Shown here: one piece after another, positions 39,158-48,598 of the stretch
Position numbering within the stretch: the first letter of the stretch is position 1
How the letters are laid out: the number at the start of each line of letters is the position of its first letter
Assembly: GCF_001187905.1 (NCBI RefSeq)
Contig: NZ_LGIS01000026.1
Span: 1-64,000, forward strand
DNA from: Pantoea sp. RIT-PI-b
Lineage (GTDB): Bacteria; Pseudomonadota; Gammaproteobacteria; Enterobacterales; Enterobacteriaceae
Length of the DNA: 64,000 nt
Direction: 5' to 3'
Position numbers and translations under genes: made by a program
The notes under the pieces: model-generated
What the model was told of the DNA's origin: nothing
Database searches by the model: none
The model's input: the letters and a program-made list of their open reading frames with translations, nothing else

Positions 39158-39943
39158 ATGAAACAGCCTGACCCTCTTTCCTCCGCGCAACTCGCGCAAT
39201 CTTTACAATTGCTACGTCAACAAGCGCCGCTGGTGCACTGCATGACCAACGACGTAGTGCAAACCTTTACTGCCAACGTGCTGCTGGCGCTGCATGCCTC
39301 ACCCGCGATGGTGATTGATACGCAAGAAGCGGCGCAATTCGCTGGCTTTGCCGATGCGTTATTGATTAACGTCGGTACGTTAACGCGCGATCGTCGTGAT
39401 GCGATGTTAGCGGCGGTGCAGGCAGCGCAAAAAGCGGGCACGCCATGGACGCTGGATCCGGTCGCGGTAGGCGCCTTATCGCTGCGCACCGAATTTTGTC
39501 AGCAGCTACTTGGCCTGCATCCGGCGGCGATTCGAGGTAACGCTTCAGAAATTCTCACCCTGGCTAATCAGGCAACGGGCGGACGCGGCGTAGATAGCCT
39601 GCATCAGGCTGATGCCGCGCTGAATGCTGCCCAACAGCTGGCGCAGAATTATGACACTGTGGTTGCGGTAACCGGCGAAGTCGATTACGTCACCGATGGC
39701 AGACAAACGCTGGCGATCCCCGGCGGCAGCCCGCTGATGACGCGGGTGGTCGGTACCGGTTGCGCGCTGTCGGCAGTGGTGGCGGCCTTTAGCTGCTTGC
39801 CGGGCGATCGCCTGCAGCATGTCGCTTCCGCCTGTCGTGTGATGTCGCTAGCCGGTGAAATGACGGCGCGCAATGTCGAAGGACCGGGCAGTTTTGTCGC
39901 TGCTTTCCTTGATGCGCTCTGGACGCTGGAGGTGGCAGTATGA
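39158..39943 (+). CDS. thiM: Hydroxyethylthiazole kinase
   Basis: 261 residues. ThiM salvages the thiazole alcohol (4-methyl-5-hydroxyethylthiazole) by phosphorylation for thiamine synthesis. Family blocks: [61 protein letters not shown] and [13 protein letters not shown], the last with the catalytic Cys. Ribosome site GGGAG five bases from ATG. Under TPP riboswitch control; the stop overlaps the thiD start (ATGA). Confidence 0.96.
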   Translation: MKQPDPLSSAQLAQSLQLLRQQAPLVHCMTNDVVQTFTANVLLALHASPAMVIDTQEAAQFAGFADALLINVGTLTRDRRDAMLAAVQAAQKAGTPWTLDPVAVGALSLRTEFCQQLLGLHPAAIRGNASEILTLANQATGGRGVDSLHQADAALNAAQQLAQNYDTVVAVTGEVDYVTDGRQTLAIPGGSPLMTRVVGTGCALSAVVAAFSCLPGDRLQHVASACRVMSLAGEMTARNVEGPGSFVAAFLDALWTLEVAV

Positions 39944-40740
39944 AACGCATCAATGCTTTGACCATTGCCGGCACCGATCCAAGCGGTGGAGCAGGCATTC
40001 AGGCCGACCTCAAAGCCTTCTCCGCACTGGGCGCCTATGGCACCAGCGTTATTACTGCGCTGGTGGCGCAGAACACCTGCGGTGTGCAGTCGGTGTATCG
40101 CATCGAACCCGATTTCGTCGGCGCCCAACTTGATTCGGTGTTGGATGACGTGCGCATCGATGCGGCTAAGATCGGCATGCTGTCAGAAACGGCGATTGTA
40201 GAAGTGGTAGCCGCAAGGCTGAAACGCGCCAGCCTGCCGTTTGTGGTGCTGGATACGGTGATGATTGCGAAGAGCGGCGATGCGCTGCTGTCGCCGGATG
40301 CGGTGGCTAGCGTACGCGAACTGCTGCTGCCGCAGGTGTCGCTGATCACCCCGAATCTGCCGGAAGCCGCAGCGCTGCTGGGACGCACCATGGCGCAGGA
40401 TGAAAAAACCATGTTGCAGCAGGGTGATGCGTTGCTCGATCTTGGCTGCGAAGCGGTGCTGATGAAGGGCGGACATCTCAGCGATGCCGAGAGTCCGGAT
40501 TGGCTAATCACCCGCGATGGCCGGCAGCGCTTTAGTGCGCCACGCGTGAATACACGGCACACACACGGCACCGGTTGCTCGCTGTCAGCGGCGCTAGCGG
40601 CGCTGCGTCCGCGTCATGATGATTGGGCGACAACGGTGGCCGAAGCTAAAGCCTGGCTGCAGCAGGCGCTGCTGCACGCCGATTCGCTGGAAGTGGGTAA
40701 AGGCATTGGGCCGGTGCACCATTTTCATCAATGGTGGTAG
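39940..40740 (+). CDS. thiD: Hydroxymethylpyrimidine (phosphomethylpyrimidine) kinase
   Basis: 266 residues. Phosphorylates HMP and then HMP-phosphate to the diphosphate used by ThiE. Ribokinase-like fold: [20 protein letters not shown] at the start, [33 protein letters not shown] and [15 protein letters not shown] as the anion hole. Four-base overlap with thiM, so the pair is translationally coupled under one TPP riboswitch. Confidence 0.96.
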   Translation: MKRINALTIAGTDPSGGAGIQADLKAFSALGAYGTSVITALVAQNTCGVQSVYRIEPDFVGAQLDSVLDDVRIDAAKIGMLSETAIVEVVAARLKRASLPFVVLDTVMIAKSGDALLSPDAVASVRELLLPQVSLITPNLPEAAALLGRTMAQDEKTMLQQGDALLDLGCEAVLMKGGHLSDAESPDWLITRDGRQRFSAPRVNTRHTHGTGCSLSAALAALRPRHDDWATTVAEAKAWLQQALLHADSLEVGKGIGPVHHFHQWW

Positions 40741-40887
40741 GGCGTAACGCCAGATTGCCGCTTTTCCACTGCGCATCCGTCTGAAAAATGGAGTCAGCAA
40801 TTTGCCAGCCTGGTGTATTGCGGTCCAGGCTGTTGGGGGCGAATCGGCATTTGCCGGTTCCAATCCAGCCATTTATCAGGAGCGAAC

Positions 40888-41940
40888 ATGACGGACATCG
40901 TACAGTTATTGGGCAAAGAGGCGGACAGCCTTCTTCAACATCGCTGCATGACCATTCCAGCGGATAGCCTCTATTTACCAGGCGCGGATTATGTTGATCG
41001 CGTAATGATCGACAACAATCGTTCTCCCACCGTATTACGCAACATGCAAACGCTATACAACACCGGACGTTTAGCCGGCACCGGCTATTTGTCGATTTTA
41101 CCGGTCGATCAGGGCGTTGAGCACTCGGCGGGCGCATCCTTTGCTGCTAATCCCGCGTATTTCGATCCAAAAAACATCGTAGAGTTGGCGATTGAAGCTG
41201 GCTGCAACTGCGTGGCATCGACTTACGGCGTATTGGCCTCGGTGTCACGGCGTTATGCGCACCGCATTCCCTTTATGGTGAAGTTGAACCATAACGAAAC
41301 CCTGAGCTATCCCACCCAATACGATCAGACACTGTATGCCAGCGTTGAACAGGCCTTCAATCTGGGCGCAGTAGCAGTTGGCGCGACCATCTACTTTGGC
41401 TCTGAGCAATCGCGTCGTCAGATTGAAGAGATCTCTGCGGCGTTTGAGCGCGCACACGAGCTGGGTATGGTGACGGTGCTGTGGGCTTATCTGCGTAACG
41501 ATGCCTTCAAAAAAGAGGGCGTTGATTATCATGCCAGCGCCGATTTAACTGGCCAGGCCAATCATCTGGCGGCAACGATTGGTGCGGATATCGTGAAGCA
41601 GAAGATGGCTGAGAACAACGGCGGTTACAACGCGGTGAAGTTTGGTCATACCGATGAACGTGTTTATAGCAAGCTGACCAGCGAAAACCCGATTGATTTG
41701 GTGCGTTACCAGCTGGCGAACTGCTATATGGGACGTGCAGGGTTGATTAACTCCGGCGGTGCTTCGGCGGGTGAGACGGATATCGCGGAGTCTGTACGAA
41801 CCGCAGTGATCAATAAACGTGCGGGCGGCATGGGGCTGATTCTGGGGCGCAAAGCGTTTAAGAAGTCGCTGAAAGAGGGCGTGCAGCTGATTAATGCGGT
41901 GCAGGATGTGTATTTGTCGAAGGATGTCACCATAGCTTGA
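40888..41940 (+). CDS. fbaB: Fructose-bisphosphate aldolase class I
   Basis: 350 residues, the E. coli FbaB (DhnA-type) aldolase. Schiff-base class without metal; blocks [67 protein letters not shown] and [10 protein letters not shown]. Cleaves fructose 1,6-bisphosphate; in E. coli it is favoured on gluconeogenic substrates. ATG 40888 with AGGAG seven bases upstream; a frame 25 codons longer is not supported. Starts 147 bases after thiD. A 127-bp palindromic element follows the stop. Confidence 0.96.
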   Translation: MTDIVQLLGKEADSLLQHRCMTIPADSLYLPGADYVDRVMIDNNRSPTVLRNMQTLYNTGRLAGTGYLSILPVDQGVEHSAGASFAANPAYFDPKNIVELAIEAGCNCVASTYGVLASVSRRYAHRIPFMVKLNHNETLSYPTQYDQTLYASVEQAFNLGAVAVGATIYFGSEQSRRQIEEISAAFERAHELGMVTVLWAYLRNDAFKKEGVDYHASADLTGQANHLAATIGADIVKQKMAENNGGYNAVKFGHTDERVYSKLTSENPIDLVRYQLANCYMGRAGLINSGGASAGETDIAESVRTAVINKRAGGMGLILGRKAFKKSLKEGVQLINAVQDVYLSKDVTIA

Positions 41941-41948
41941 TGGTGTTG

Positions 41949-42075
41949 GCTGTCCCCCTCCTCGGTCCTCCCCCCTAAATGGAGGAGGAAGACGCTGCCA
42001 TATGTTAGTTGGGGTGTTGCATGTAGCAGCGTCTCCTTCCCCCGCTTGCGGGGGAAGGCCGGGATGGGGGACAGC
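41949..42075. repeat. 127-bp palindromic repeat element, copy B
   Basis: Runs from GCTGTCCCC to GGGGACAGC, the same length as copy A at 6781-6907 with about ten differences concentrated at positions 27-70. Contains the hairpin CTTCCCCCGC-TT-GCGGGGGAAG and the GCTGCCATAT stem. Lies nine bases after fbaB and 12 before the end of rspR, between convergent genes, where its stems may end both transcripts. Confidence 0.75.
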
Positions 42076-42086
42076 GATAACCCTAC

Positions 42087-42773
42087 TTAAGGCGCCTCAA
42101 ACCACTCACTATTGCGCTCGGCAATGGGCGTAATGGTTAAAATCATCTCCTGCAGATGGCGGCGCATCGCGCTTTCAGCGCCGTCAACGTCATGCGCTTT
42201 CAACGCATTAAAGATATCTTCATGTTGCTGAATCAATCTTTCTGGCGGCGACACTTCGCTCAACGTCAGGAAGCGCACGCGGTCCATGGTGGCTTTGATG
42301 TTCTCCACCGTTTCCCACGCCAGCAGGCAATTAATCCCCTCGGCTATCAGGCGATGAAACTCATCATCCAGCGTTAAAAATGCCTGGCTGTCATGACGTT
42401 CAGCCGCTAAACGCTGCAGCTGCAAGTTATGCTCCAGCGCCATCAATCCTGTCGCCCCCATTTCCTGCGCGGCGCGGCGTACCACGGCAATCTCGACCGC
42501 TTCACGAATAAAGCGACCATCGGCCACACGCTGGGCGGAGATCTTGCGTACGAAGGTGCCGCGCTGCGGCAAAACCTGCACCAATCCGGCCTCAGCCAGC
42601 TTAATAAAGGCCTCGCGCACCGGCTGACGCGACACGTTAAAGCGCGCCGACACTTCCTTCTCCGACAGCAGCGAGCCCGGATGAATAACGCAGGTCACAA
42701 TATCTTTACGCAGATAGCGATAGATCTGCTGATTTACCGGTTCGCTGGTGGTTATGGTATAGGCAGTCGACAT
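42087..42773 (-). CDS. rspR: GntR/FCD-family regulator, RspR-like
   Basis: 228 residues. N-terminal GntR winged helix (QIYRYLRKDIVTCVIHPGSLLSEKEVSARFNVSRQPVREAFIKLAEAGLVQVLPQRGTFV) and C-terminal FCD ligand domain with the His/Asp metal-site region LDDEFHRLI. Strong match to E. coli RspR (YdfH), repressor of rspAB. It sits 98 bases after the oxidoreductase gene on the same strand, at the end of the cluster it presumably controls. The ribosome site is weak. A GGCTGGC/GCCAGCC hairpin without T-tract lies in the gap. Confidence 0.88.
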   Translation of the reverse strand: MSTAYTITTSEPVNQQIYRYLRKDIVTCVIHPGSLLSEKEVSARFNVSRQPVREAFIKLAEAGLVQVLPQRGTFVRKISAQRVADGRFIREAVEIAVVRRAAQEMGATGLMALEHNLQLQRLAAERHDSQAFLTLDDEFHRLIAEGINCLLAWETVENIKATMDRVRFLTLSEVSPPERLIQQHEDIFNALKAHDVDGAESAMRRHLQEMILTITPIAERNSEWFEAP

Positions 42774-42792
42774 GCAGCAATATCCGTATTAC

Positions 42793-42810
42793 GGCTGGCG
42801 TGCGCCAGCC
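42793..42810. other. Hairpin between the mannitol-dehydrogenase-type gene and rspR
   Basis: GGCTGGC-GTGC-GCCAGCC, perfect seven-base stem, no T-tract. Likely an mRNA stability or processing structure. Confidence 0.5.
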
Positions 42811-42871
42811 CGTTGAGAAAGGGTAAGTCTAATCAGCACACTGCGTCTGCGCTACACATTTGTTCAGCCAC

Positions 42872-44332
42872 TTAGCCTTGTGTAACGAGGCTGTGAACCG
42901 TGGCACGCGCGCCCAGTTGCACCAGTTGTTGATACAGTTCGGTCAGGCGGGTGACAAACGCCGTTTGCTGCAGCAGATCGTCGCCGAACACCGCTTTCAG
43001 GCCGAGTAACGCCTTTACGCGGGCTGCGCCTTCTTCACTGTTAGCGACGATATCCGCCAGCTGATCTTTTAACGGATCGCGAATCTCAATCGCTTCTCCT
43101 TGCTCATTCACGCCGCCGACGTACCGCATCCAACCGGCCACGCCCAGCAACACGAAATCGCAGGAAGTGCCGTTGCGCAGATGCCAGCGCACGCTATCCA
43201 GCAAGCGCTGCGGCAGCTTTTGCGTGCCGTCAGTCGCAATTTGATAGGTGCGATGTTTGATGGCGCGATTCTCGTAGCGCGCAATCAGTGAATCGGCATA
43301 TGCCGCGAGATCGACGCCTTGAGTACGCAGCGTCGGCGCCTGATCCTGCAGCATCAATGCGCGTGCCGCCTGGCGATAGCTGGCATCGGCCATGCAATCA
43401 CTGATGTGCTCATAGCCGGCGAGGAAGCCGAGATAGGCGAGGAACGAATGGCTGCCATTCAGCATGCGCAGCTTCATCTCTTCGAACGGCAGCACGTCGC
43501 TTACCAACTCCGCGCCGGCGTTTTCCCATGCCGGGCGTCCGTTGACGAAGTTATCTTCAATCACCCACTGGAAGAACGGCTCTGCTTCTACCGCCACCGG
43601 ATCGCGGCTGCTCAGGCGTTCAGCCAGCGAGTCAAACGCCGCATCGGTCATCGCCGGCACGATGCGATCGACCATGGTCGAAGGGAAGGTAATGTGCGTC
43701 TGGATGTAGTCTGCCAGCGCAGGGCTGTGGCACTCAGCCAGTTGGGTAATCACGTTGCGCGTGACGTGGCCGTTTTCCGGCATGTTGTCGCACGACATCA
43801 CGCTAAACGGCGGCAGATGACGTTCACGACGGCGGATAATCGCCGCCAGAATCAGCCCCGGTAGCGAACGTGGTGCTGCTGGATTGGCGAGGTCATGCAA
43901 AATATCCGGATGATCGGGATTAAGCTTGCCGCTCGACGGCATGTAGCAGTAGCCTTTCTCGGTGACCGTCATTGAGACTATCGCCACATCCGGCTGACCC
44001 ATCGCTTCAATGACCGCCTCAATGCCGTCGCCTTTGCCGTGCAGGGCTTGCGTCACCACGCCAATCACGCGCGTGTGTAAACTCTCATCGGCCATTTCGG
44101 TCAGCGTGTAGAGCAGATCCTGTTGACGCAGCGCCTGAATCAGCGTGCCGCTGTTGAGATTCACCTCGCAGTAGCCCCAGTCGCTGCCCTGCGCGGCCAG
44201 CTTATCGGTCGCTAGCGCCTGATGCGCGCGATGAAAAGCACCAAAGCCAATGTGCACCATGCGGGTTTTGAGTTGCGTGCGATCGTAAGCCGGACGTTGA
44301 ACATCAGCGGGGAGGCGATCAAGCTCTAACAT
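42872..44332 (-). CDS. Mannitol dehydrogenase-family oxidoreductase (YdfI-like)
   Basis: 486 residues, the same length as E. coli YdfI and similar throughout: VHIGFGAFHRAHQ (Rossmann), VSMTVTEKGYCY, VMSCDNMPENGHV, NVITQLAECH, TFPSTMVDRIVPA, EDNFVNGRPAWENAGAELVSDVLPFEEMKLRMLNGSHSFLAYLG (with catalytic Lys) and GVAGWMRYVGG. Family members oxidise sugar acids or polyols such as D-mannonate or fructuronate with NAD. ATG 44332 is chosen since AAGGA lies six bases upstream, while the ATG at 44338 abuts it. Sits 44 bases after an MFS transporter gene in an Rsp-type operon. Confidence 0.9.
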   Translation of the reverse strand: MLELDRLPADVQRPAYDRTQLKTRMVHIGFGAFHRAHQALATDKLAAQGSDWGYCEVNLNSGTLIQALRQQDLLYTLTEMADESLHTRVIGVVTQALHGKGDGIEAVIEAMGQPDVAIVSMTVTEKGYCYMPSSGKLNPDHPDILHDLANPAAPRSLPGLILAAIIRRRERHLPPFSVMSCDNMPENGHVTRNVITQLAECHSPALADYIQTHITFPSTMVDRIVPAMTDAAFDSLAERLSSRDPVAVEAEPFFQWVIEDNFVNGRPAWENAGAELVSDVLPFEEMKLRMLNGSHSFLAYLGFLAGYEHISDCMADASYRQAARALMLQDQAPTLRTQGVDLAAYADSLIARYENRAIKHRTYQIATDGTQKLPQRLLDSVRWHLRNGTSCDFVLLGVAGWMRYVGGVNEQGEAIEIRDPLKDQLADIVANSEEGAARVKALLGLKAVFGDDLLQQTAFVTRLTELYQQLVQLGARATVHSLVTQG

Positions 44333-44376
44333 AGTCATTCCTTTTAGCAAATGGGGCGCTTAGCGCCCCATGAGAA

Positions 44377-45660
44377 TTACACAGAAACCGGTTTGTTGTT
44401 GGCCTTAGGTTCACGAATCACCAGCAGTACCAGCAGCGCGCCGACGCCAGCAACTGCACCGGCAAGGATGAACGCACTGTCAAACTTACCGGAGTGCTGC
44501 ACGATGAAACCGGTGACGACGGGGCCGATAACGCCAGACAGGCTACCAATCAGATGGATAAAGCCGCTGATGCTACCCACACGGCTTTTATGCACTACGT
44601 CCTGCACTATCGCCCAGTAAATCGCGCCGGTGATGTAAAGGAAGAAGATGGAGATCGACATCATGATCACCGCCGAGTTGACCTCTTTTATCGTACCTGC
44701 CAGCGCCACGCAAATCGCCGCTGCCGTCAGTGAAACCACCAGCACAATTTTGCGCGAAAGCAGCAGCTTACCGGTGATATTGAAAATTTTATCGGAGATC
44801 CAACCACCCAGCGCCAGGCCAACGAAGCCGACAATCCACGGGATCATGGTGGTGATGCTCATCGCTTTGATATCGAGGCCATGCGCCTGCACCAGATACG
44901 CCGGGAACCAGCTGAGGAAGAAGAACAGGATGTAGTTGTAGCAGAAGAAGGCGAAGGCGGTGACCAGAATGATCGGCTGGCGCAGATAGAAGCCCAGACC
45001 GTGCGCGTTGCCGCTCGGATCGATCACGTCGGCCGGTTCTTCGGCTTTCAGTTTTTCCACTAACGCGCGCTCTTCGGCGGAGACGCGTTTGCTTTTCGCT
45101 GGGTTATCTGACGCAAAGAAGAACCACAGCGCCAGCCAGACGAAGCCAATTGCGGCGATCACCACAAACGCTGGACGCCAGCCGAATGAGAGCGCCAGAT
45201 AGCCGACAATCGGCCCGGCGACAGCACCGCCCAGCGGCGAACCTGAGCTCAGTAAGCCCATCGCCGTGGCGGCCTGTTTTTTCGGGAACCAGCCGTTGAT
45301 GGCTTTGTTCGCCGAGGCGGAAATCGGGCCTTCTGCCATGCCAAACAGCACGCGCAGAATCATCATTGACCAGAAGCCGGTCGCCATGGCGGTCAGGCCA
45401 CAGAACAGCGACCACATGCCGACAGCGGTACCGAGCACGATAGTCGGGCCAAATTTATCGGTCGCTAAACCGCCAATAAAGTTAAACAGGGCGTAACCGA
45501 AGAAGAAGCTGCCGAAAATCATGCCGAACTGTTCGGCGTTGATCATCAGGTCTTTTTCCACCAAAGGGACAGTCAAAGAGAGGGCGATACGATCAAGATA
45601 GTTGATCATAAACACCAGGAACAACAGCAGTACGAGGGTCCAGCGCAGGTTCTTAAACAT
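44377..45660 (-). CDS. MFS transporter, anion:cation symporter (ExuT/GudP-like)
   Basis: 427 residues, twelve hydrophobic segments. N-terminal INYLDRIALSLTVPLVEKDL and RVLFGMAEGPISASANKAINGWFPKKQAATAMGLLSSGSPLGGAVAGPIVG are typical of the ACS branch that imports hexuronates, hexarates and related acids. ATG 45660 with GGAG upstream is chosen over a 22-residue extension. It lies between rspB and the mannitol-dehydrogenase-family gene and probably imports their substrate, a sugar acid (inference). Confidence 0.9.
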   Translation of the reverse strand: MFKNLRWTLVLLLFLVFMINYLDRIALSLTVPLVEKDLMINAEQFGMIFGSFFFGYALFNFIGGLATDKFGPTIVLGTAVGMWSLFCGLTAMATGFWSMMILRVLFGMAEGPISASANKAINGWFPKKQAATAMGLLSSGSPLGGAVAGPIVGYLALSFGWRPAFVVIAAIGFVWLALWFFFASDNPAKSKRVSAEERALVEKLKAEEPADVIDPSGNAHGLGFYLRQPIILVTAFAFFCYNYILFFFLSWFPAYLVQAHGLDIKAMSITTMIPWIVGFVGLALGGWISDKIFNITGKLLLSRKIVLVVSLTAAAICVALAGTIKEVNSAVIMMSISIFFLYITGAIYWAIVQDVVHKSRVGSISGFIHLIGSLSGVIGPVVTGFIVQHSGKFDSAFILAGAVAGVGALLVLLVIREPKANNKPVSV

Positions 45661-45743
45661 AGAAACTCCGTCATCGTCTTTTTTATAGTAATAATGCCGG
45701 CGGGTAAGTGACCGGCATGGGGACACCTGGTGTGTGGGTTAAC

Positions 45744-46754
45744 TTAACCCATTTGTAGGATCACTTTGCAGCAGGTGCGGGGATCTTTTTCGAACAGCGT
45801 CATCGCTTGCTCCACCTCCGCCAGCGGGAAATAGTGCGTCACCAGTTTCTCTGGCTGGATCTGCCCCTGTTCCATCCACTCAATCACCTGCGGGAAGCGA
45901 TTGCTGTTGAGACGTGAGGTGAACAGCGACAGCTCTTTGCTGGTGAGACTCTGCTGGGTGATGCTGCACGGTTCGCCGGAGAAACCCAGCAGGCCAATGC
46001 GCGCCGCTGGCGAGGCGAGGGCGGCGGCTTCAGCCAGAATGGCAGGATGGCAGGCGGCATCAATAATCAGCGTGGGTTGTACGCCTTCCAGCTGCGCGGC
46101 TAAGGGAATCTCGCTGTTATTGAATACGCGATCGGCTCCGTTCTCCTGCGCCAGCACCAAACGTTCTGGCAGGCGATCCACCACTAACACCTGCTCGACG
46201 CCGTACACGCCTTTCAGCACCTGAATGGCGGTAAGACCCATCGGGCCGGCACCGTAAATCAGCGCCACATCGTTTGGCTGTGGTTTGAGAAAGGCGGTGA
46301 TGTTGGCCGCGATGGTGAAGGGTTCAACCATGCTGGCAAGCTTGTCAGGAATACTATTTGGCAGGCGGAAGGCATTTTTCGCCGGCGCCACGGCATATTC
46401 GCTAAAGCCGCCGTCGCGGTGCACGCCGATCACCTGCAACTCTTTGCAGACGTTGGGGCGACCAATTGAGCAGGGATAGCAGTGACCGCAGCTGACTACC
46501 GGATCAACCGCCACGCGCTCACCGATGCGGCTGGCGGCGACGTCATCGCCGACCGCATCAATCAGGCCGAAAAATTCATGACCAATAACGCGCGGATATT
46601 TAGCGAAAGGATTGTGGCCGTGCCAGATATGCACATCGGAACCGCAGATGCTGGCAAACTGCACCTTCACGCGGACTTCACCTGCAGCGGGCTGCGGCAG
46701 CGGACGCTCTGCCAACACCAATTCACCCGGTTGTTCAATCACCACACTTTTCAT
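45744..46754 (-). CDS. rspB: Zinc-type alcohol dehydrogenase RspB
   Basis: 336 residues, medium-chain dehydrogenase close to E. coli RspB: ICGSDVHIWHGHNPFAKYPRVIGHEFFG (catalytic zinc), VSCGHCYPCSIGRPNVC (structural zinc), GAGPMGLTAIQVLKGVYG (NAD) and LIIDAACHPAIL. Likely oxidises a sugar-acid intermediate such as L-gulonate; E. coli RspB is linked to sugar-acid and homoserine-lactone metabolism. Two adjacent ATGs; the second (46754) better fits AGGAG spacing and the family start. First gene of the leftward cluster; a perfect CRP palindrome lies 112 bases upstream. rspA, its usual partner, is absent here. Confidence 0.92.
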   Translation of the reverse strand: MKSVVIEQPGELVLAERPLPQPAAGEVRVKVQFASICGSDVHIWHGHNPFAKYPRVIGHEFFGLIDAVGDDVAASRIGERVAVDPVVSCGHCYPCSIGRPNVCKELQVIGVHRDGGFSEYAVAPAKNAFRLPNSIPDKLASMVEPFTIAANITAFLKPQPNDVALIYGAGPMGLTAIQVLKGVYGVEQVLVVDRLPERLVLAQENGADRVFNNSEIPLAAQLEGVQPTLIIDAACHPAILAEAAALASPAARIGLLGFSGEPCSITQQSLTSKELSLFTSRLNSNRFPQVIEWMEQGQIQPEKLVTHYFPLAEVEQAMTLFEKDPRTCCKVILQMG

Positions 46755-46835
46755 CATCTACTCCTTGCCTGCTGCCTTCTTGATAAGCTGAGCAGGCTTT
46801 AGCGGGAATGCAATGATGAAAAAATACGCGTACTA

Positions 46836-46881
46836 ATACTACCATACAAGTCGGCGTTACAGAGTTGTGAAGAGAATCACA
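46836..46881 (-). promoter_or_regulatory. rspB promoter region with CRP site
   Basis: TGTGA-AGAGAA-TCACA at 46866-46881 is a perfect CRP palindrome. On the rspB strand a TAGTAT -10-like element (46841-46836) lies downstream at near class II spacing. The sequence around it, GTATGGTAGTATTAGTAC, could be a GntR-type operator, unproven. Confidence 0.65.
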
Positions 46882-46907
46882 GAGCGTGAATGATACGGAA
46901 AGGTTTC

Positions 46908-46964
46908 GTAGGGTCGCCATTTATGGCGACCTTGCATAGCGGTCACCATAAATGGCGACCCTAC
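46908..46964. repeat. Inverted pair of GTAGGG palindromes
   Basis: GTAGGG-TCGCCATTTATGGCGACC (46908-46931), ten bases, then the mirror copy GGTCACCATAAATGGCGACC-CTAC (46941-46964). The pair also forms one larger inverted repeat. It lies next to the tRNA-Asn terminator. Confidence 0.75.
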
Positions 46965-46971
46965 AAAAGAC

Positions 46972-47004
46972 AAAACCCGCTCAGGTTTCCCTGAGCGGGT
47001 TTTT
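46972..47004 (-). terminator. tRNA-Asn terminator
   Basis: CCCGCTCAGG-TTTC-CCTGAGCGGG with T-runs on both strands; directly follows the tRNA 3' end. Confidence 0.92.
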
Positions 47005-47009
47005 AAATT

Positions 47010-47085
47010 TGGCTCCTCTGACTGGACTCGAACCAGTGACATACGGATTAACAGTCCGCCGTTCTACCGACTGAACTACAGAGGA
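47010..47085 (-). tRNA. tRNA-Asn, anticodon GTT
   Basis: 76 bases including the encoded CCA. Acceptor TCCTCTG pairs with CAGAGGA, D-arm GTAGTTCAGTCGGTAGAAC, anticodon loop CTGTTAA with GTT, T-loop GTTCGAGTC. Sequence agrees with E. coli tRNA-Asn. It has its own strong promoter and terminator, so it is monocistronic. No integrase or duplicated 3' end was seen nearby. Confidence 0.98.
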
Positions 47086-47103
47086 ATCGTTTGAACGGGG
47101 CGC

Positions 47104-47132
47104 ATATTAACGAGCGGGCTTCTGCTTGTCAA
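47104..47132 (-). promoter_or_regulatory. tRNA-Asn promoter (stringent type)
   Basis: On the minus strand: TTGACA, 17-base spacer, TAATAT, then the GC-rich discriminator GCGCCCC before the tRNA. This is the layout of stable-RNA promoters repressed by ppGpp. Confidence 0.88.
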
Positions 47133-47391
47133 AACTCTTTTTCACAATTCTTACTGACTGCTGAATAAAGCGTCAATTGCCTGCTGTGCATGAGTTTCAA
47201 GTCGCTAAACCAGCGGCTCTACAGCTAATTTCGTGATGAAGATCACCAACTCTATGCAAAATTACATTCTGATTTGTCGTTTTTGTCAGATACCTCGCAT
47301 GTATGATCACAGATATTTCATTTCGCCGTTGTCGCGCTGAAAAGCGAAACATATATTCCAGATCACTCGTTACCCGAATGCAGGAATAGTC

Positions 47392-48513
47392 ATGAACAAA
47401 GTCAGAATCGGTATGATCGGCAGTGGATATATTGGTCGTTGTCACGCAATTGCTTACGCTCAGGCACCCACGGTTTTTGCCCTGAAAGGTGAAATCGTGC
47501 GTGAAATGCTGGCGGAAGTGAATCCTGAGCTGGCGGCAAAACAGGCAGCCACCTTTGGCTTTGCGCGATCCACCGGCGACTGGCGTGAGCTGGTGCGCGA
47601 TCCTAACATCGACGTGGTCGATATCTGCGCGCCCAACTTCCTGCACAAAGAGATGGCGTTAGAAGCGATTCGCAACGGCAAGCATGTCTACTCTGAGAAG
47701 CCGCTGTCGCTGTCGGTAGCGGATGCCGAAGAGATGGTGCAAGCCGCGCAGCTGGCCGGCGTGAAAACGTTGGTCGGCTTCAACTACATGAAAAACCCCA
47801 CCAGCCAGCTGGCGCGTGAGATCATCGCTCGGGGCGAAATCGGCGACGTGGTGCATTTTTATGGCACGCACAACGAAGATTATCTGGCGCGTCCGGAAAC
47901 CCCGCTCGACTGGCACTGCCAGAAAGCGCTGGCGGGATTAGGCGCGCTGGGCGACCTGGCCGCGCACATTGTGAATATGGCGCATTATCTGGTCGGCGAT
48001 ATTGAAGAAGTCAGCGGCGATATGATGACGGTGATTAAGGAGCGTCCGGATCCGAAGGAGACTTCGCGCCTGCTGCCGGTAGAAAACGAAGATCAGGCTA
48101 GCGCCTTGCTGCGTTTTAAAAATGGCGCGCACGGCGTGTTTGAAACCTCGCGCATCGCCTGCGGCAGCAAAATGGGTCTGACTTATGTGGTGACCGGCAC
48201 CAAAGGCACGCTGCGCTATACCCAGGAACGCATGGCCGAGCTGGAGCTGTATATCCATGATGAACCGGCAGGGCGCCAGGGTTTCAAAACCATTTTGACC
48301 GGTCCGGCGCATCCGGATTACGCCAATTTCTGCGTATCAGCCGGGCACGGCATCGGCTTCAACGATCAGAAAACCGTTGAGATCCGCGATTTGATTAACG
48401 GCATCGCTGCTGGAGATCGTATGTGGCCGGACTTCGCCGAAGGTTTGCAGGTGCAGAAAGTATTGGAAGCGGTGGCGGTTTCCGCATTGGAACGTCGCTG
48501 GATGAAGGTGTAG
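47392..48513 (+). CDS. Gfo/Idh/MocA-family oxidoreductase
   Basis: 373 residues. N-terminal Rossmann domain with GMIGSGYIGRCHAIAY (GxGxxG), the family EKP motif at 102-104 (YSEKPLS) and C-terminal alpha/beta domain with LGDLAAHIVNMAHYLVGD, where the conserved Asp/His acid-base pair lies. NAD(P)-dependent dehydrogenase of sugars, inositols or related cyclic compounds; substrate not inferable. AGGAATAG precedes the ATG. The 259 bases between the tRNA promoter and this gene hold no recognised element besides a spaced TTTCGC/GCGAAA dyad at 47321-47349. No partner catabolic genes are adjacent. Confidence 0.88.
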   Translation: MNKVRIGMIGSGYIGRCHAIAYAQAPTVFALKGEIVREMLAEVNPELAAKQAATFGFARSTGDWRELVRDPNIDVVDICAPNFLHKEMALEAIRNGKHVYSEKPLSLSVADAEEMVQAAQLAGVKTLVGFNYMKNPTSQLAREIIARGEIGDVVHFYGTHNEDYLARPETPLDWHCQKALAGLGALGDLAAHIVNMAHYLVGDIEEVSGDMMTVIKERPDPKETSRLLPVENEDQASALLRFKNGAHGVFETSRIACGSKMGLTYVVTGTKGTLRYTQERMAELELYIHDEPAGRQGFKTILTGPAHPDYANFCVSAGHGIGFNDQKTVEIRDLINGIAAGDRMWPDFAEGLQVQKVLEAVAVSALERRWMKV

Positions 48514-48523
48514 AAAACCAGCC

Positions 48524-48551
48524 GGTGCACATCGTTCAATGTGCACCCTAC
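48524..48551. repeat. GTAGGG-family palindrome, GTGCAC subtype
   Basis: GGTGCACAT-N6-ATGTGCACC followed by CTAC: the same CTAC/GTAG end as the main family but a different palindromic body. Confidence 0.6.
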
Positions 48552-48598
48552 AGGCGTGACAGCGATGGTGATTCAGGAATAGGCATTGCTGCTGCAGC

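Noticed and set aside
47010..47085. Genomic-island attachment site at tRNA-Asn
   Set aside because: No integrase gene and no direct repeat of the tRNA 3' end were seen; the flanking genes look chromosomal.
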